A model generated the notes under the pieces. The model saw only the letters and a list, made by a program, of their open reading frames with translations. It did no database searches and had not been told where the DNA came from. From Spirochaetota bacterium (GTDB taxonomy: Bacteria; Spirochaetota; Brachyspiria; Brachyspirales; JACRPF01): a DNA stretch of 36,814 bases. Each line of letters opens with the position of its first letter. Within the stretch, counting starts at the first letter, position 1. Shown here in pieces: positions 1-7,499 of the stretch. Position numbers and translations under genes: made by a program. The stretch is taken from positions 1-36,814 of the forward strand of contig JBBTBY010000059.1 in the NCBI GenBank assembly GCA_038043445.1. Direction: 5' to 3'.

Positions 1-923
1 GCATGGATGTCGAGTACAGCGCCGAAGGGAACTTTACGAGCGACGTGCTCGACGCAGGGAATGCTTCGCGCTGGGGGAGCATATCGTATAAGGCGAAAGT
101 CCCGTCATCGACGGAGATGATCGTCGAGACACGCAGCGGGAACTGCCTCTTGCCCGATGCGACATGGAGTCCGTTCAGGAAGGCCGCCCCCAGGATAGAG
201 AGCCCGGACGGGCGTTTCATCCAATTCCGGATAGTGATGAAGAGCGCGGATGCGAAGCGCACGCCGGAACTCGAATCGTTCATGCTGTCGTATGTACAGA
301 AGAATTCCGCCCCCGAGGTGAGGAGCGTGGCGCTCATCACCGCATATCAGCAGGGTGCATCAAAGGATGCGCCGAAGAAACCGCTGCTTTCCCAACACCA
401 GGCAATGGTCACTTGGAGCGCGCATGATGCGAACGAGGATGCCATGCGCTATGATGTGTTCTACCGCCGGGATGGGGAGAAGTCGTTCAAGCTCCTTAAG
501 GATGACCTTGCTGAGACATCGTATGTGTTCGATGCGAACAAGATGCCTTCAGGCGTGTACTATTTCAAGGTGACGGCGACCGATCGCATGAACAATGATG
601 AGCGTTCCACCCTGAGCGGTTACTCGCTGTCATCGCCCGCTGCCATTGACAGACTCCCGCCGACGGTACGGGATCTTGTGTATGTCGCGGTGAATGGCCG
701 CCGACGGGTGTCGTTCAAGGCGTCCGATACGCTCTCGACCATCATGAGCGTACGCATCGCTCTCGACGGCGGGGAGTGGCGGTACATCGACCCCAAGGAC
801 GGTCTTTGCGACAGCAGCGTTGAGGAGTACGAGGTCGATACCCCGCTCGATACGGACTCGTTCTCAGTAGAGGCGACGGATTCGGAAGGGAATGCTGCGT
901 ATCAGGCGTTCGTGTTGCGGTAA
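1..923 (+). CDS. C-terminal part of a secreted fibronectin-like protein (partial)
   Basis: The reading frame is open from the left edge, so the gene begins outside the window and the first ATG (base 3) is probably internal. About 306 residues are visible. The first 100 contain a pattern I recall from the tails of bacterial beta-propeller proteins: a change from one state to another (FTSDVLDAG, RWGSISYKA), a WSPF block and SPDGRFIQFR. They are followed by a fibronectin type III-like module around residues 105-210 (YDVFYRRDGE, YYFKVTATD) and another beta-rich module to the end. There are no membrane segments or catalytic motifs in this part. It is probably an exported structural or carbohydrate-associated protein. 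The function is unknown, and the module assignment rests on sequence style only. Confidence 0.6.
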   Translation, partial: MDVEYSAEGNFTSDVLDAGNASRWGSISYKAKVPSSTEMIVETRSGNCLLPDATWSPFRKAAPRIESPDGRFIQFRIVMKSADAKRTPELESFMLSYVQKNSAPEVRSVALITAYQQGASKDAPKKPLLSQHQAMVTWSAHDANEDAMRYDVFYRRDGEKSFKLLKDDLAETSYVFDANKMPSGVYYFKVTATDRMNNDERSTLSGYSLSSPAAIDRLPPTVRDLVYVAVNGRRRVSFKASDTLSTIMSVRIALDGGEWRYIDPKDGLCDSSVEEYEVDTPLDTDSFSVEATDSEGNAAYQAFVLR

Positions 924-1020
924 GGGAATACCCCGCCGCAGCCTCTGTGCTTTCTCAGCCTTTTTTCCGTGGCTTCTCTTTTTCTTTATGTGAGAATTTG
1001 GATGGGGTGCCCTGAAAACG

Positions 1021-1052
1021 TTGACAAAGGGCCAGACGGCGTGTACTATACT
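1021..1052 (+). promoter_or_regulatory. Sigma-70-like promoter of the FecR-domain gene
   Basis: A perfect -35 box TTGACA (1021-1026) is followed 17 bases later by TACTAT (1044-1049), with an overlapping TATACT (1047-1052) as an alternative -10. Transcription would start near 1058 and give a leader of about 100 bases. This argues that translation starts at 1160, not at the far-upstream ATG at 1058. Confidence 0.5.
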
Positions 1053-1159
1053 CTCAGGTGCGGGATTACACATGGCGGGCGGAGAACTTTTACGAGTTCT
1101 GCGCGTCAAACCGTGCGTATGAGCGATCGATCAGCGGTACAAGGAAGCAGGAGGAATAT

Positions 1160-2398
1160 ATGATACGATGTTCATTCATTATCGCGGCAGTCGCTGCGGC
1201 GATGCTCTCAGCGGCCGACCCTATTGCGACACTGACCGCGCGAACGGGCGCAGTGTATGTCATCCTTGAGGATGATGCAGGGAAGGAGCGTTCACGTTCC
1301 GAGGCGCGCCCGGGGGCGGTGTTCAACGGCGGAGAGAAGCTCGCCACCGCGAAGGGCGCAAAGGCATCGCTTTCTTTCATCGACGGTACCGTAGTCGATG
1401 TTGCCGAGAATTCAGAGCTTATGATAACACCGACGGACGAATGGTCCGATAAGAACAAGAACACGATAGCGCTCCTGTTCGGCTATCTCGTTGCCAAGGT
1501 ACAGAAGATAACCGGCGATGATTCGGTGAAATTCCAGGTGACGACACCGTCGGCCATCGCCTCCGTGCGCGGCACGGTGTTCGGCGTCGGCGTCGGGGAT
1601 GACGGATCGAGCCTCATCGGTGTGGAGGAAGGCGTCGTCGATGTGCTCGGCGATGTGGGCGGCAAGAATACGGTCTCCCTCGCGCAGAACGAAGGGGTGG
1701 AGACGGGTCTTGCCGGCGGACCCATGCAGAAGAAACGCGAGTTCATGCTGAAGAATTTCGAGTACGGGAAATGGAACGACCAGCTCAAGGAAGCGTTCGC
1801 GAAGAACCCCGAAATGGCCATGAAGGCGATAGACAAACGTTTTGAGACAGCGATGAAGATGATGGTCTTGAACGAAGAGGGGACGAAGCAGGTCCTCAAG
1901 AAAATGCATGAGGTCGCCCAGGCGCGTGAGCATGCGGAACGGGCGAACAATCGCGAGCTCGTGAGGAAGCTTTCCGAATCCGAGGAAAAACTGTTCGATG
2001 CGCTGTTCATGCAGAAGATGCAGGAGAAGGCGCTGACGGGGGCGTTCATCAGCTATCGCGGCATATATATGAAGATATTCGAAGGTGCGAAAGGCAGCCC
2101 CGAGATGATGCAGAAAATCGGCCCGGCGATGAGATCAATGCGCGAGATAGATATGAAGGTGCATGAGCGTAAGCAGGAGATGAAGCGTATCGTCGAAGGG
2201 GACAGGGATTTCATGCAGGCGCGCATGAAAGCGAACAATATCGATCCGATGCGCGTACGCGGCCGCATGGAACAGAAGATGCGGGAAGCGCAGGAGAAGG
2301 GTGCCGTCGACCGTGAACGGCTCGAGCGCGAGCGGCGGGAGCGAATGGAGCGCGAGAAGGATGCCCCGAAACCGCCGGACAGGAAGCCGCCGCGATAA
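1160..2398 (+). CDS. Exported FecR-domain protein with charged helical C-terminus
   Basis: The protein has 412 residues. The start at 1160 is chosen because GGAGGAA lies just upstream and a signal peptide follows directly (MIRCSFIIAAVAAAMLSAADP). Residues of about 20-150 form a FecR domain: an early TARTGAVYVI strand, FNGGEKLAT, LSFIDGTVVDVAENSEL, and the hallmark VTTPSAIASVRGTVFGVGV followed by EEGVVDV. From about residue 180 onward the protein is helical, very rich in Met, Lys, Glu and Arg, and likely coiled coil. It ends in a Pro/Lys/Arg tail. Many FecR-domain proteins in spirochaetes and related phyla are periplasmic or surface proteins unrelated to iron, and no sigma factor or TonB receptor is adjacent, so an iron-signalling role is not supported. 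The role is unknown. Confidence 0.8.
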   Translation: MIRCSFIIAAVAAAMLSAADPIATLTARTGAVYVILEDDAGKERSRSEARPGAVFNGGEKLATAKGAKASLSFIDGTVVDVAENSELMITPTDEWSDKNKNTIALLFGYLVAKVQKITGDDSVKFQVTTPSAIASVRGTVFGVGVGDDGSSLIGVEEGVVDVLGDVGGKNTVSLAQNEGVETGLAGGPMQKKREFMLKNFEYGKWNDQLKEAFAKNPEMAMKAIDKRFETAMKMMVLNEEGTKQVLKKMHEVAQAREHAERANNRELVRKLSESEEKLFDALFMQKMQEKALTGAFISYRGIYMKIFEGAKGSPEMMQKIGPAMRSMREIDMKVHERKQEMKRIVEGDRDFMQARMKANNIDPMRVRGRMEQKMREAQEKGAVDRERLERERRERMEREKDAPKPPDRKPPR

Positions 2399-2417
2399 GG
2401 AACGGAACTGGAATAAA

Positions 2418-2453
2418 GCGTATGCCGAAGTCGGTATGCGCTTTTATTTTTTT
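2418..2453. terminator. Intrinsic terminator between convergent genes
   Basis: A 9-bp stem (2418-2426 with 2433-2441, including two G-T wobbles) with a 6-base loop is followed by a T-rich run at 2442-2453. It ends the FecR-domain transcript on the plus strand and overlaps the last codons of the opposing GlmU-like gene. On the minus strand the tail is only weakly T-rich, so termination there is less certain. Confidence 0.65.
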
Positions 2454-3937
2454 ACAACGGGCGCAGCGCGGCTTATAGCATCAAGCCCTTCGGGTTCGGG
2501 GAGCACATACCGCACTTTTTTGATCTCCCCCGACGGCGTTCGGATGGCGCGGACCGTGCGCCGTGCGATGACCGAATGCTCGATGAAGACATCATCATCG
2601 ATGATGGAGCCGAAGAGATAACTTGTTCCCTTGATGGTCACGTTCGAACCGATGCGTGTCGGGTACTCATCGCTCCCGGTGATATTGACCGAACTTTCGA
2701 TGCGGGTGTTCGCGCCCACGGATATGTTCCCCTTGATGATGTCCCCCCAGAGTATCTCCGCATTATCCCCGATGGTCAATGTCTGCTCGGGATAGCAGGA
2801 GAGATGTGCGTTCGCCCACACGGTGACGTTCCTGCCGAATACGACGTTCCCTTCTACGAAGACGTTCTTTTTCAGCGTGAGACCGTAATTGACCGTGACG
2901 CCCGCGCCCAGATGCACGCCCTTGCCGATGACGATATCGAGCGGAATACCCTTGCCGTCGAGCGCGATAATAGCATCGATAACATCATCCGCTGTGAAGA
3001 AATCATCCTCATCCGATATGGTGACGATGTCTTTCAGCCGCTCGTAGACGCGATTTCTCGCTATGCCGTCCATTTCCTTGAGAACACTTTTATTGTTGAA
3101 CCCGAGCACCACCGAGCTGTCCTTCGGTGAGGCGGCACCTACGGTACGCCCGTGCCGATTGAACAGAGCGATGAGGTCGGTGATATAAAGCTCTTTCTGC
3201 GCATTGTCGCTCGAAAGTTCGTTGATATGTTCTGCCAGGTGTTCCATGCGGAACACGTACACGCCGGCATTGAATTCGCGTGCGGCAAGGAGCTCATCCT
3301 TCGTGTAGGTGAACGACTCCCCTTTGAACGTAACGCGGTAGTCCGCACTGAGGGCCGTGATGTCCTTGTATTCCTTTATCTCGATGACGGCGCCGGGAAA
3401 TCGCGTCGCCTTCCCGTCCGCTGTCCTTTCTTTCGTTCGCACGATGCGTCCATAGTGGTTCAATGCCGCCGGTCCGTCATACATGCCGGTAAGCACCATC
3501 ATATCGTTCCCGGAAGCCGTGAACGCCTTCTGGAAATCGCGCAGCGCATCCGCATTGACAAGGCCCATGTCGCCGGGGAGCACATAGCAGTATTTCATCC
3601 CGTCAGTATCGGCCGCGGAAAGCCCGACGCGTACCGCATCGCCCGTGCCGCGCTGTTCGCGCTGGAACGCGAAACGCGTTGCGGGGCGCTTGCCCACCGC
3701 GCTCGCGACATCCTCGGCCTTCACGCCGACGACGATGACCGTGTTCGCGCCCGGGAGCCCCGATGCGGCGGCGCGATACACGCGTTCGACCGTACTTAAG
3801 CCCCATATCTCATGGAGCATCTTCGAGCGTTCGCTCTTGATGCGCTTGCCGTGACCGGCGGCGAGAATGATGATGCAGTTCTCCGCCCCCGGCATGAAAT
3901 TCGAGTTGAGCGATGCGAGCCGTTCTTCAATGCTCAT
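2444..3937 (-). CDS. glmU: GlmU-like nucleotidyltransferase with left-handed beta-helix domain
   Basis: The protein has 497 residues. Start MSIEERL is preferred over upstream in-frame codons because AAAGGAAC precedes it. The N-terminal half is a GlmU-type uridylyltransferase: the signature LAAGHGKRIKSERSKMLHEI at about 26-45, QREQRGTGDAV, LPGDMGLV, EFNAGVYVF and NAQKELYITDLI. The C-terminal third has hexapeptide-repeat character (IGKGVHLGAGV, VFGRNVTVWANAHL, IGSNVTIKGTSYLFG). I do not see the acetyltransferase signature of bifunctional GlmU, with its catalytic His and the asparagine-rich NYDG loop. It may therefore only make the UDP-sugar (probably UDP-GlcNAc) for cell-wall precursors. Its start overlaps the end of the small upstream gene by 11 bases, suggesting translational coupling. 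Confidence 0.8.
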   Translation of the reverse strand: MSIEERLASLNSNFMPGAENCIIILAAGHGKRIKSERSKMLHEIWGLSTVERVYRAAASGLPGANTVIVVGVKAEDVASAVGKRPATRFAFQREQRGTGDAVRVGLSAADTDGMKYCYVLPGDMGLVNADALRDFQKAFTASGNDMMVLTGMYDGPAALNHYGRIVRTKERTADGKATRFPGAVIEIKEYKDITALSADYRVTFKGESFTYTKDELLAAREFNAGVYVFRMEHLAEHINELSSDNAQKELYITDLIALFNRHGRTVGAASPKDSSVVLGFNNKSVLKEMDGIARNRVYERLKDIVTISDEDDFFTADDVIDAIIALDGKGIPLDIVIGKGVHLGAGVTVNYGLTLKKNVFVEGNVVFGRNVTVWANAHLSCYPEQTLTIGDNAEILWGDIIKGNISVGANTRIESSVNITGSDEYPTRIGSNVTIKGTSYLFGSIIDDDVFIEHSVIARRTVRAIRTPSGEIKKVRYVLPEPEGLDAISRAAPVVKK

Positions 3938-4238
3938 CGGTTGTTCCTTTCTCCGCCGGCGTGTCGTCACGGAGTATCTTCTTGAATGCGAATACCATAC
4001 GTTCGAATATCTCATCGACCTTTCTGTTCGCGCGGTCGCTTTTTACCTTGAAATAGTAGGGGAGCGCAACGAGCGGCTGCCGTTCTGTGTAGAAGTAGAA
4101 ATCTCCTATCTTTTCTATACCGGCCTGATAGTGAGCGGTGACATAGCATCGGTATGCTGCCTGTATCTTTCCCTGATTATAGAGCTCATTGCCCTTGCGC
4201 ACGAGCGCGGCTTTTGTTGCTTCATCGATGTCCGCCAT
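3927..4238 (-). CDS. Small TPR-like helical protein upstream of glmU-like gene
   Basis: The protein has 103 residues, starting MADIDEATKAALVRKGNELY. Residues of about 12-50 look like one to one-and-a-half TPR-type helix pairs (GNELYNQGKIQAAYRCYVTAHYQAG), followed by a basic, aromatic helix (FYFYTERQPLVALPYYFKVKSD). The frame remains open further upstream to 4877, but that part overlaps surE on the other strand and has no protein-like character, so it is excluded. No Shine-Dalgarno site precedes the ATG, and a good promoter lies so close that the mRNA may be leaderless. The gene overlaps the glmU-like gene and should be co-expressed with it. I recognise no specific family. Confidence 0.6.
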   Translation of the reverse strand: MADIDEATKAALVRKGNELYNQGKIQAAYRCYVTAHYQAGIEKIGDFYFYTERQPLVALPYYFKVKSDRANRKVDEIFERMVFAFKKILRDDTPAEKGTTDEH

Positions 4239-4246
4239 GATGCTGC

Positions 4247-4274
4247 ATTTTATGCGATGGACGGTGCTTGTCAA
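4247..4274 (-). promoter_or_regulatory. Promoter of the small TPR-like gene and glmU-like gene
   Basis: On the minus strand TTGACA (4269-4274) is followed after 16 bases by TAAAAT (4247-4252). The expected transcription start falls at about 4240, two bases before the ATG at 4238. Either the transcript is leaderless or this promoter is fortuitous. Confidence 0.45.
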
Positions 4275-4331
4275 CAAGGGCTCGGGGATATGCATTGCAT
4301 TTTTCCCATACTTATGTAAACTCGATGGAAT

Positions 4332-5099
4332 ATGGCAATACTGCTCACCAACGACGACGGCATCGATGCGCCGGGAATACGAGCGCTTACGGATGCGCTT
4401 TCCGATATCGATACGGTCTACGTCGTCGCGCCGCATGTGGAGCGTTCCGGCTGCTCGCATTCGGTGCTTATCGGGAGGACATTCGGCCTTACCGATCGCG
4501 GGAACAACCGCTATGCCCTTGAGAGCACGCCTGCCGACTGCGTACGCGCCGCGCTCTCGGGGCTTATCACCGGAGACACGATAGATCTTGTGGTGTCGGG
4601 TATCAATCGCGGGTTGAACGCGGGGTACGATGTCCATTATTCCGGCACGGTCGCCGCGGTGCGCGAGGCGCTCATCGAGGGTGTGAGCGGCATCGCCTTC
4701 TCGCTCGATAATTATCTTCCCACGGCGGTATTCGATGAAGCCGCACGCATCGCACGGTCCATCGTGGTTCGCATGCGCGGAGAGAACGCGGTCGATGCGC
4801 CGTTCTGTCTGAACGTCAATATTCCGGACGTCCCTTTGGACAGGGTGAGCGGTGTACGGGTGACGACGCTCGCTCACCGCACATACGAGGATTCGCTCTC
4901 AGCGGTATCCGTAGATGGTCCGCGCCGTATCGTCGAATTCCGCGGGGAGATACCCGACGGCGACCGGTCCATCGATACCGATTTCGGTGCGGTGAAGGCA
5001 GGCTATGTCTCTGTAACGCCGCTGTCGCTTCGGTATGCGGCACCCGCTGCAGGGATAGCGGCGGTGTTCAACGATCTTATTTTCCGGGGTGTATCATGA
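4332..5099 (+). CDS. surE: 5'/3'-nucleotidase SurE
   Basis: The protein has 255 residues, the usual length for SurE, a metal-dependent nucleoside monophosphate phosphatase acting in the cytoplasm. The N-terminus MAILLTNDDGIDAPG carries the metal-binding Asp pair (D8, D9). VVAPHVERSGCSHSV matches the serine metal-ligand region, and VVSGINRGLNAGYDVHYSGTVAAVREA is the conserved Asn/substrate-site block. The C-terminal DTDFGAVKAGYVSVTPL is also typical. The Shine-Dalgarno is weak. The stop overlaps the start of the next gene by four bases (ATGA), so the TPR gene is probably translationally coupled to surE. Confidence 0.93.
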   Translation: MAILLTNDDGIDAPGIRALTDALSDIDTVYVVAPHVERSGCSHSVLIGRTFGLTDRGNNRYALESTPADCVRAALSGLITGDTIDLVVSGINRGLNAGYDVHYSGTVAAVREALIEGVSGIAFSLDNYLPTAVFDEAARIARSIVVRMRGENAVDAPFCLNVNIPDVPLDRVSGVRVTTLAHRTYEDSLSAVSVDGPRRIVEFRGEIPDGDRSIDTDFGAVKAGYVSVTPLSLRYAAPAAGIAAVFNDLIFRGVS

Positions 5100-5785
5100 T
5101 AGCACGGGAACAGTGGAACGCTATCCTTGCCGAGGGCATTAAGCTCCTTCGGGAAGAGGATTTTACCGCGGCAACGGAGAAGCTTGAAACGATAGTGAAG
5201 AACGATCCGTCGAACGCGGAAGCGGCGTATTACCTTGCCATATCATACGCGAATGAGAAGGAGTACGACAAGGCGATACCGCTCTTCGAACGCATCATGC
5301 CGCTCCTCACCGAGCCGGTACGCGTGCTGCAGGCGCATTTTCTCCTCGGGTATATCTACGCGGTACGTGACATGTTCGAGCTTGCCGAACTTGAGCTCAA
5401 AGAGGTCATTTCGCTCGGTATCATCAATGCGCAGGTGTACGCCTCGCTCGGCTATGTCTACCACAAACGCAAAGAATACGCGCTTGCGGTGGAAACGCTC
5501 AAGAAGGCGCTTGCGATAGACCCGGTCAACGGCAATGCCCACAACTCATTGGGGTTCATCATGGCGGAAGCAGGGGATGATATCGACGAAGCGATAAAAC
5601 ATATCCGCGATGCGCTCGATGTGAGCCCGGAGAACCCCGCATACTTCGACAGTCTGGGCTGGGCATATCATAAGAAGGGCGATATCGTCAATGCACGGCG
5701 CTACCTTATGAAGGCGTTCCAGCTTGCCCCCTACCATGAGGAGATAAAGGAGCATCTGCGCATTGTCAGGCAGGTGACGTTCTAG
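5096..5785 (+). CDS. Tetratricopeptide repeat protein
   Basis: The protein has 229 residues made almost entirely of TPR units. Clear examples are at about 6-75 (EDFTAATEKLETIVKNDPSN, AAYYLAISYANEKEYDKAI) and 118-215 (ASLGYVYHKRKEYALAVETL, AHNSLGFIMAEAGDDIDEAI, YFDSLGWAYHKKGDIVNARR). There is no signal peptide, so it should act as a cytoplasmic protein-interaction scaffold with unknown partners. It overlaps surE by four bases. Its stop codon also overlaps the stop of the convergent membrane-protein gene by three bases within a CTAG. Confidence 0.85.
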   Translation: MIAREQWNAILAEGIKLLREEDFTAATEKLETIVKNDPSNAEAAYYLAISYANEKEYDKAIPLFERIMPLLTEPVRVLQAHFLLGYIYAVRDMFELAELELKEVISLGIINAQVYASLGYVYHKRKEYALAVETLKKALAIDPVNGNAHNSLGFIMAEAGDDIDEAIKHIRDALDVSPENPAYFDSLGWAYHKKGDIVNARRYLMKAFQLAPYHEEIKEHLRIVRQVTF

Positions 5786-6261
5786 TCTTTGACGCGTTTC
5801 GGCATGAACGCCTGTATCAGGATAAGCACCCCGAGGCCGATAAGCACCGCCGGTACGGCGATATGCGAACGGGCGATGAAGAACCCATAGCAGGCGCCTG
5901 CGATGCCGATAAGGATGAGCGCGGGGATGAATGTCTTTTCGCGCGTAAAGAACGACATGACGAGCAGGCCGACACCGGGTGCGGCGATATATATCGGCCA
6001 TGTCCACGCGGCATTCGTCCATGATGTGAAATTGAGCCAGAGGAAATACGCTGCGAGGACGGTGAGGATCGTTGCCGGCATGAGTATGCCGCGGCTCCCC
6101 TCCACGGTAAAAGCGATGATGGAGAACCATATCGCCAGCGCGAGTATGAAGAGCGGCCAAAGCCTGGCGACGGGGATCCCTGCGGTATTGCCCGCAAGAA
6201 TGACGCCGCCGATGACCACGAAAACAATGCCGAGGAATACCACACCTGTCCGCTGTTTCAT
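5782..6261 (-). CDS. Small polytopic membrane protein (LiaF/DUF5668-like)
   Basis: The protein has 159 residues. Start MKQRTGVV follows AAGGAG with good spacing; the longer frame upstream overlaps the preceding gene. It has five or six hydrophobic helices: GVVFLGIVFVVIGGVILAGN, LWPLFILALAIWFSIIAF, ILMPATILTVLAAYFLWL, WPIYIAAPGVGLLVMSFF, FIPALILIGIAGACYGFFIA and VPAVLIGLGVLILIQAF. The pattern of paired helices with small polar loops recalls the membrane segment found in LiaF-type envelope-stress proteins, but the extracellular domain is absent. It is likely co-transcribed with the preceding gene, whose stop lies one base upstream of its ATG. Its function is unknown. Confidence 0.7.
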   Translation of the reverse strand: MKQRTGVVFLGIVFVVIGGVILAGNTAGIPVARLWPLFILALAIWFSIIAFTVEGSRGILMPATILTVLAAYFLWLNFTSWTNAAWTWPIYIAAPGVGLLVMSFFTREKTFIPALILIGIAGACYGFFIARSHIAVPAVLIGLGVLILIQAFMPKRVKD

Positions 6262-6262
6262 G

Positions 6263-6727
6263 TCAGCTCCTTTTTGCCCGATAACGCACCGGGCGTCTTC
6301 GCTCGAGTATCGCCGAATAGATGATGCCCTCGCGAATTGCCGCGGGCGAAAGATCGATGCGGTGCGGGCGGTCTCTGCGCACACCCGTATCGGACGATGC
6401 GGCGATATGATGCAGTTTCAGGGAGTATTGCTCGGCCTCAGCCTGCTTCTTTCTCAGCTCGACTATCTTTTTATCCCAGATGTTCTCTTCATGCTGCGAC
6501 GGCTTTTCAAAGTCGTTCTTTGCGGCGACCGCCTCGTCGTCTTCGGCGGTCTCTTCCGCGGGGGCGCTTTCTTCGACCGGCGCCGAGAATACTCTGCGTA
6601 ATTGCTCTTCGGCATCGACGTCATCGGGGAATTCATTCCCGCTTCCCTCGCCGCGCTTGCGCCGCGCGTTCATGACGCCCGATATTATCACGAAGGCGAT
6701 GACGATGACGGTTATTATCGCTTCCAC
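6263..6727 (-). CDS. Single-pass membrane protein with acidic linker (GTG start)
   Basis: The protein has 154 residues. Translation starts at a GTG with GGAG seven bases upstream. One N-terminal helix (EAIITVIVIAFVIISGVMNA) is followed by a basic stop-transfer stretch (RRKRGEG), a long acidic Ala/Glu-rich region (about 40-80), a short charged helix (WDKKIVELRKKQAEAEQYSL) and a basic Arg-rich tail with a conserved-looking DLSPAAIREGIIYSAIL block. The layout suggests a cytoplasmic domain tethered to the inner membrane. I recognise no family. It is followed by the five-to-six-helix membrane protein one base later. Its ribosome-binding site sits directly behind the terminator of the flaA operon. 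Confidence 0.65.
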   Translation of the reverse strand: MEAIITVIVIAFVIISGVMNARRKRGEGSGNEFPDDVDAEEQLRRVFSAPVEESAPAEETAEDDEAVAAKNDFEKPSQHEENIWDKKIVELRKKQAEAEQYSLKLHHIAASSDTGVRRDRPHRIDLSPAAIREGIIYSAILERRRPVRYRAKRS

Positions 6728-6737
6728 GCATTACTCC

Positions 6738-6766
6738 AAAAAAAAGAGGCGGAATTGATCCGCCTC
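6738..6766 (-). terminator. Rho-independent terminator of the flaA operon
   Basis: On the minus strand a perfect 8-bp stem GAGGCGGA/TCCGCCTC (6746-6753 with 6759-6766) with a 5-base loop is followed by eight T residues (6738-6745). It lies 22 bases downstream of the second flaA stop. Confidence 0.85.
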
Positions 6767-6788
6767 TTCATTCCTATCGATCGGTATG

Positions 6789-7475
6789 CTACCAGTCGTC
6801 GCTCGGATCATCCGCATCGCGGAAGTTCTCGAGGTACAGGTCGGTTTCCGCTACGATATCGTCGAAATATACGTAGTATTTTCCGTGAGTGAAGAGCGGG
6901 TCGCATTCGATGCGAAGCCCGCGGAGATGTATGCCGCGCTCCGTAGATGAATGATATTCATCCTGCGGGAGGAACGGCGATATCTGCGCGGTCACCTGCT
7001 TCCATCCGGTGAAGTTGAGCTTCTCATTGCCGAGCATGTTCACCTGGCCGTAAAAGTCGGAGATGACGAAATAGAGCCGATGCTCATAATTCCGTCCGGC
7101 GACCCATACCGAAAGCTGCTTCGTTATGCCGGGGATCTTTATCGGGCGCGGGGGTACGGCGCTGAACCAATTGTACCCCGTGCGGAAATATTCCACCTTG
7201 AGGCCGACGATGAATCGGTTGGCATCCTCTCCCTTCGAGCGGACATCCGCCGGACCGCCTTCTTTTCGAAGGAGGCTTATGATGCCCTGGTCGCGCGGCA
7301 TCGCGGCTTCCCATGCGGTAGCCATTTCGAAATTCTCAACGACATAATTGGTCACGTTCTCGACGTTCGTTACGCCGCCGGAAGGCGACGATTTGGGGGC
7401 GGTTGCCGCGCCCTGCGCGAACGCCATCGTTGCGAGCGCTGCTATCACTGCGATTACTGTAAGCGTGCGTTTCAT
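6789..7475 (-). CDS. flaA: Flagellar filament outer-layer (sheath) protein FlaA
   Basis: The protein has 228 residues. Two in-frame ATGs are present. AGGAG abuts the first but is six bases from the second (7475), so MKRTLTVIAVIAAL is taken as the start. A Sec signal peptide ends near AFAQ. The mature part shows the FlaA pattern: VENFEMATAWEA, GLKVEYFRTGYNWFSAVPP, IPGITKQLSVWVAGRNYEHRL, SDFYGQVNML, LNFTGWKQV and GLRIECDPL...YVYFDDI. FlaA is exported to the periplasm, where it coats the FlaB core of spirochaete flagella. The gene is the distal member of a flaA pair, 24 bases behind its paralogue, and is followed by a strong terminator. Confidence 0.9.
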   Translation of the reverse strand: MKRTLTVIAVIAALATMAFAQGAATAPKSSPSGGVTNVENVTNYVVENFEMATAWEAAMPRDQGIISLLRKEGGPADVRSKGEDANRFIVGLKVEYFRTGYNWFSAVPPRPIKIPGITKQLSVWVAGRNYEHRLYFVISDFYGQVNMLGNEKLNFTGWKQVTAQISPFLPQDEYHSSTERGIHLRGLRIECDPLFTHGKYYVYFDDIVAETDLYLENFRDADDPSDDW

Positions 7476-7499
7476 ATTCATCTCCTTAACCCGTCTCGC

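Noticed and set aside
1058-1159. Upstream start for the FecR-domain protein
   Set aside because: The added 34 residues precede a proper signal peptide, have no ribosome-binding site, and begin at about the predicted transcription start.
4239-4877. N-terminal extension of the small TPR-like gene across surE
   Set aside because: The extension is antisense to surE, low in hydrophobic pattern and rich in Arg/His. The plausible protein begins at MADIDEA.
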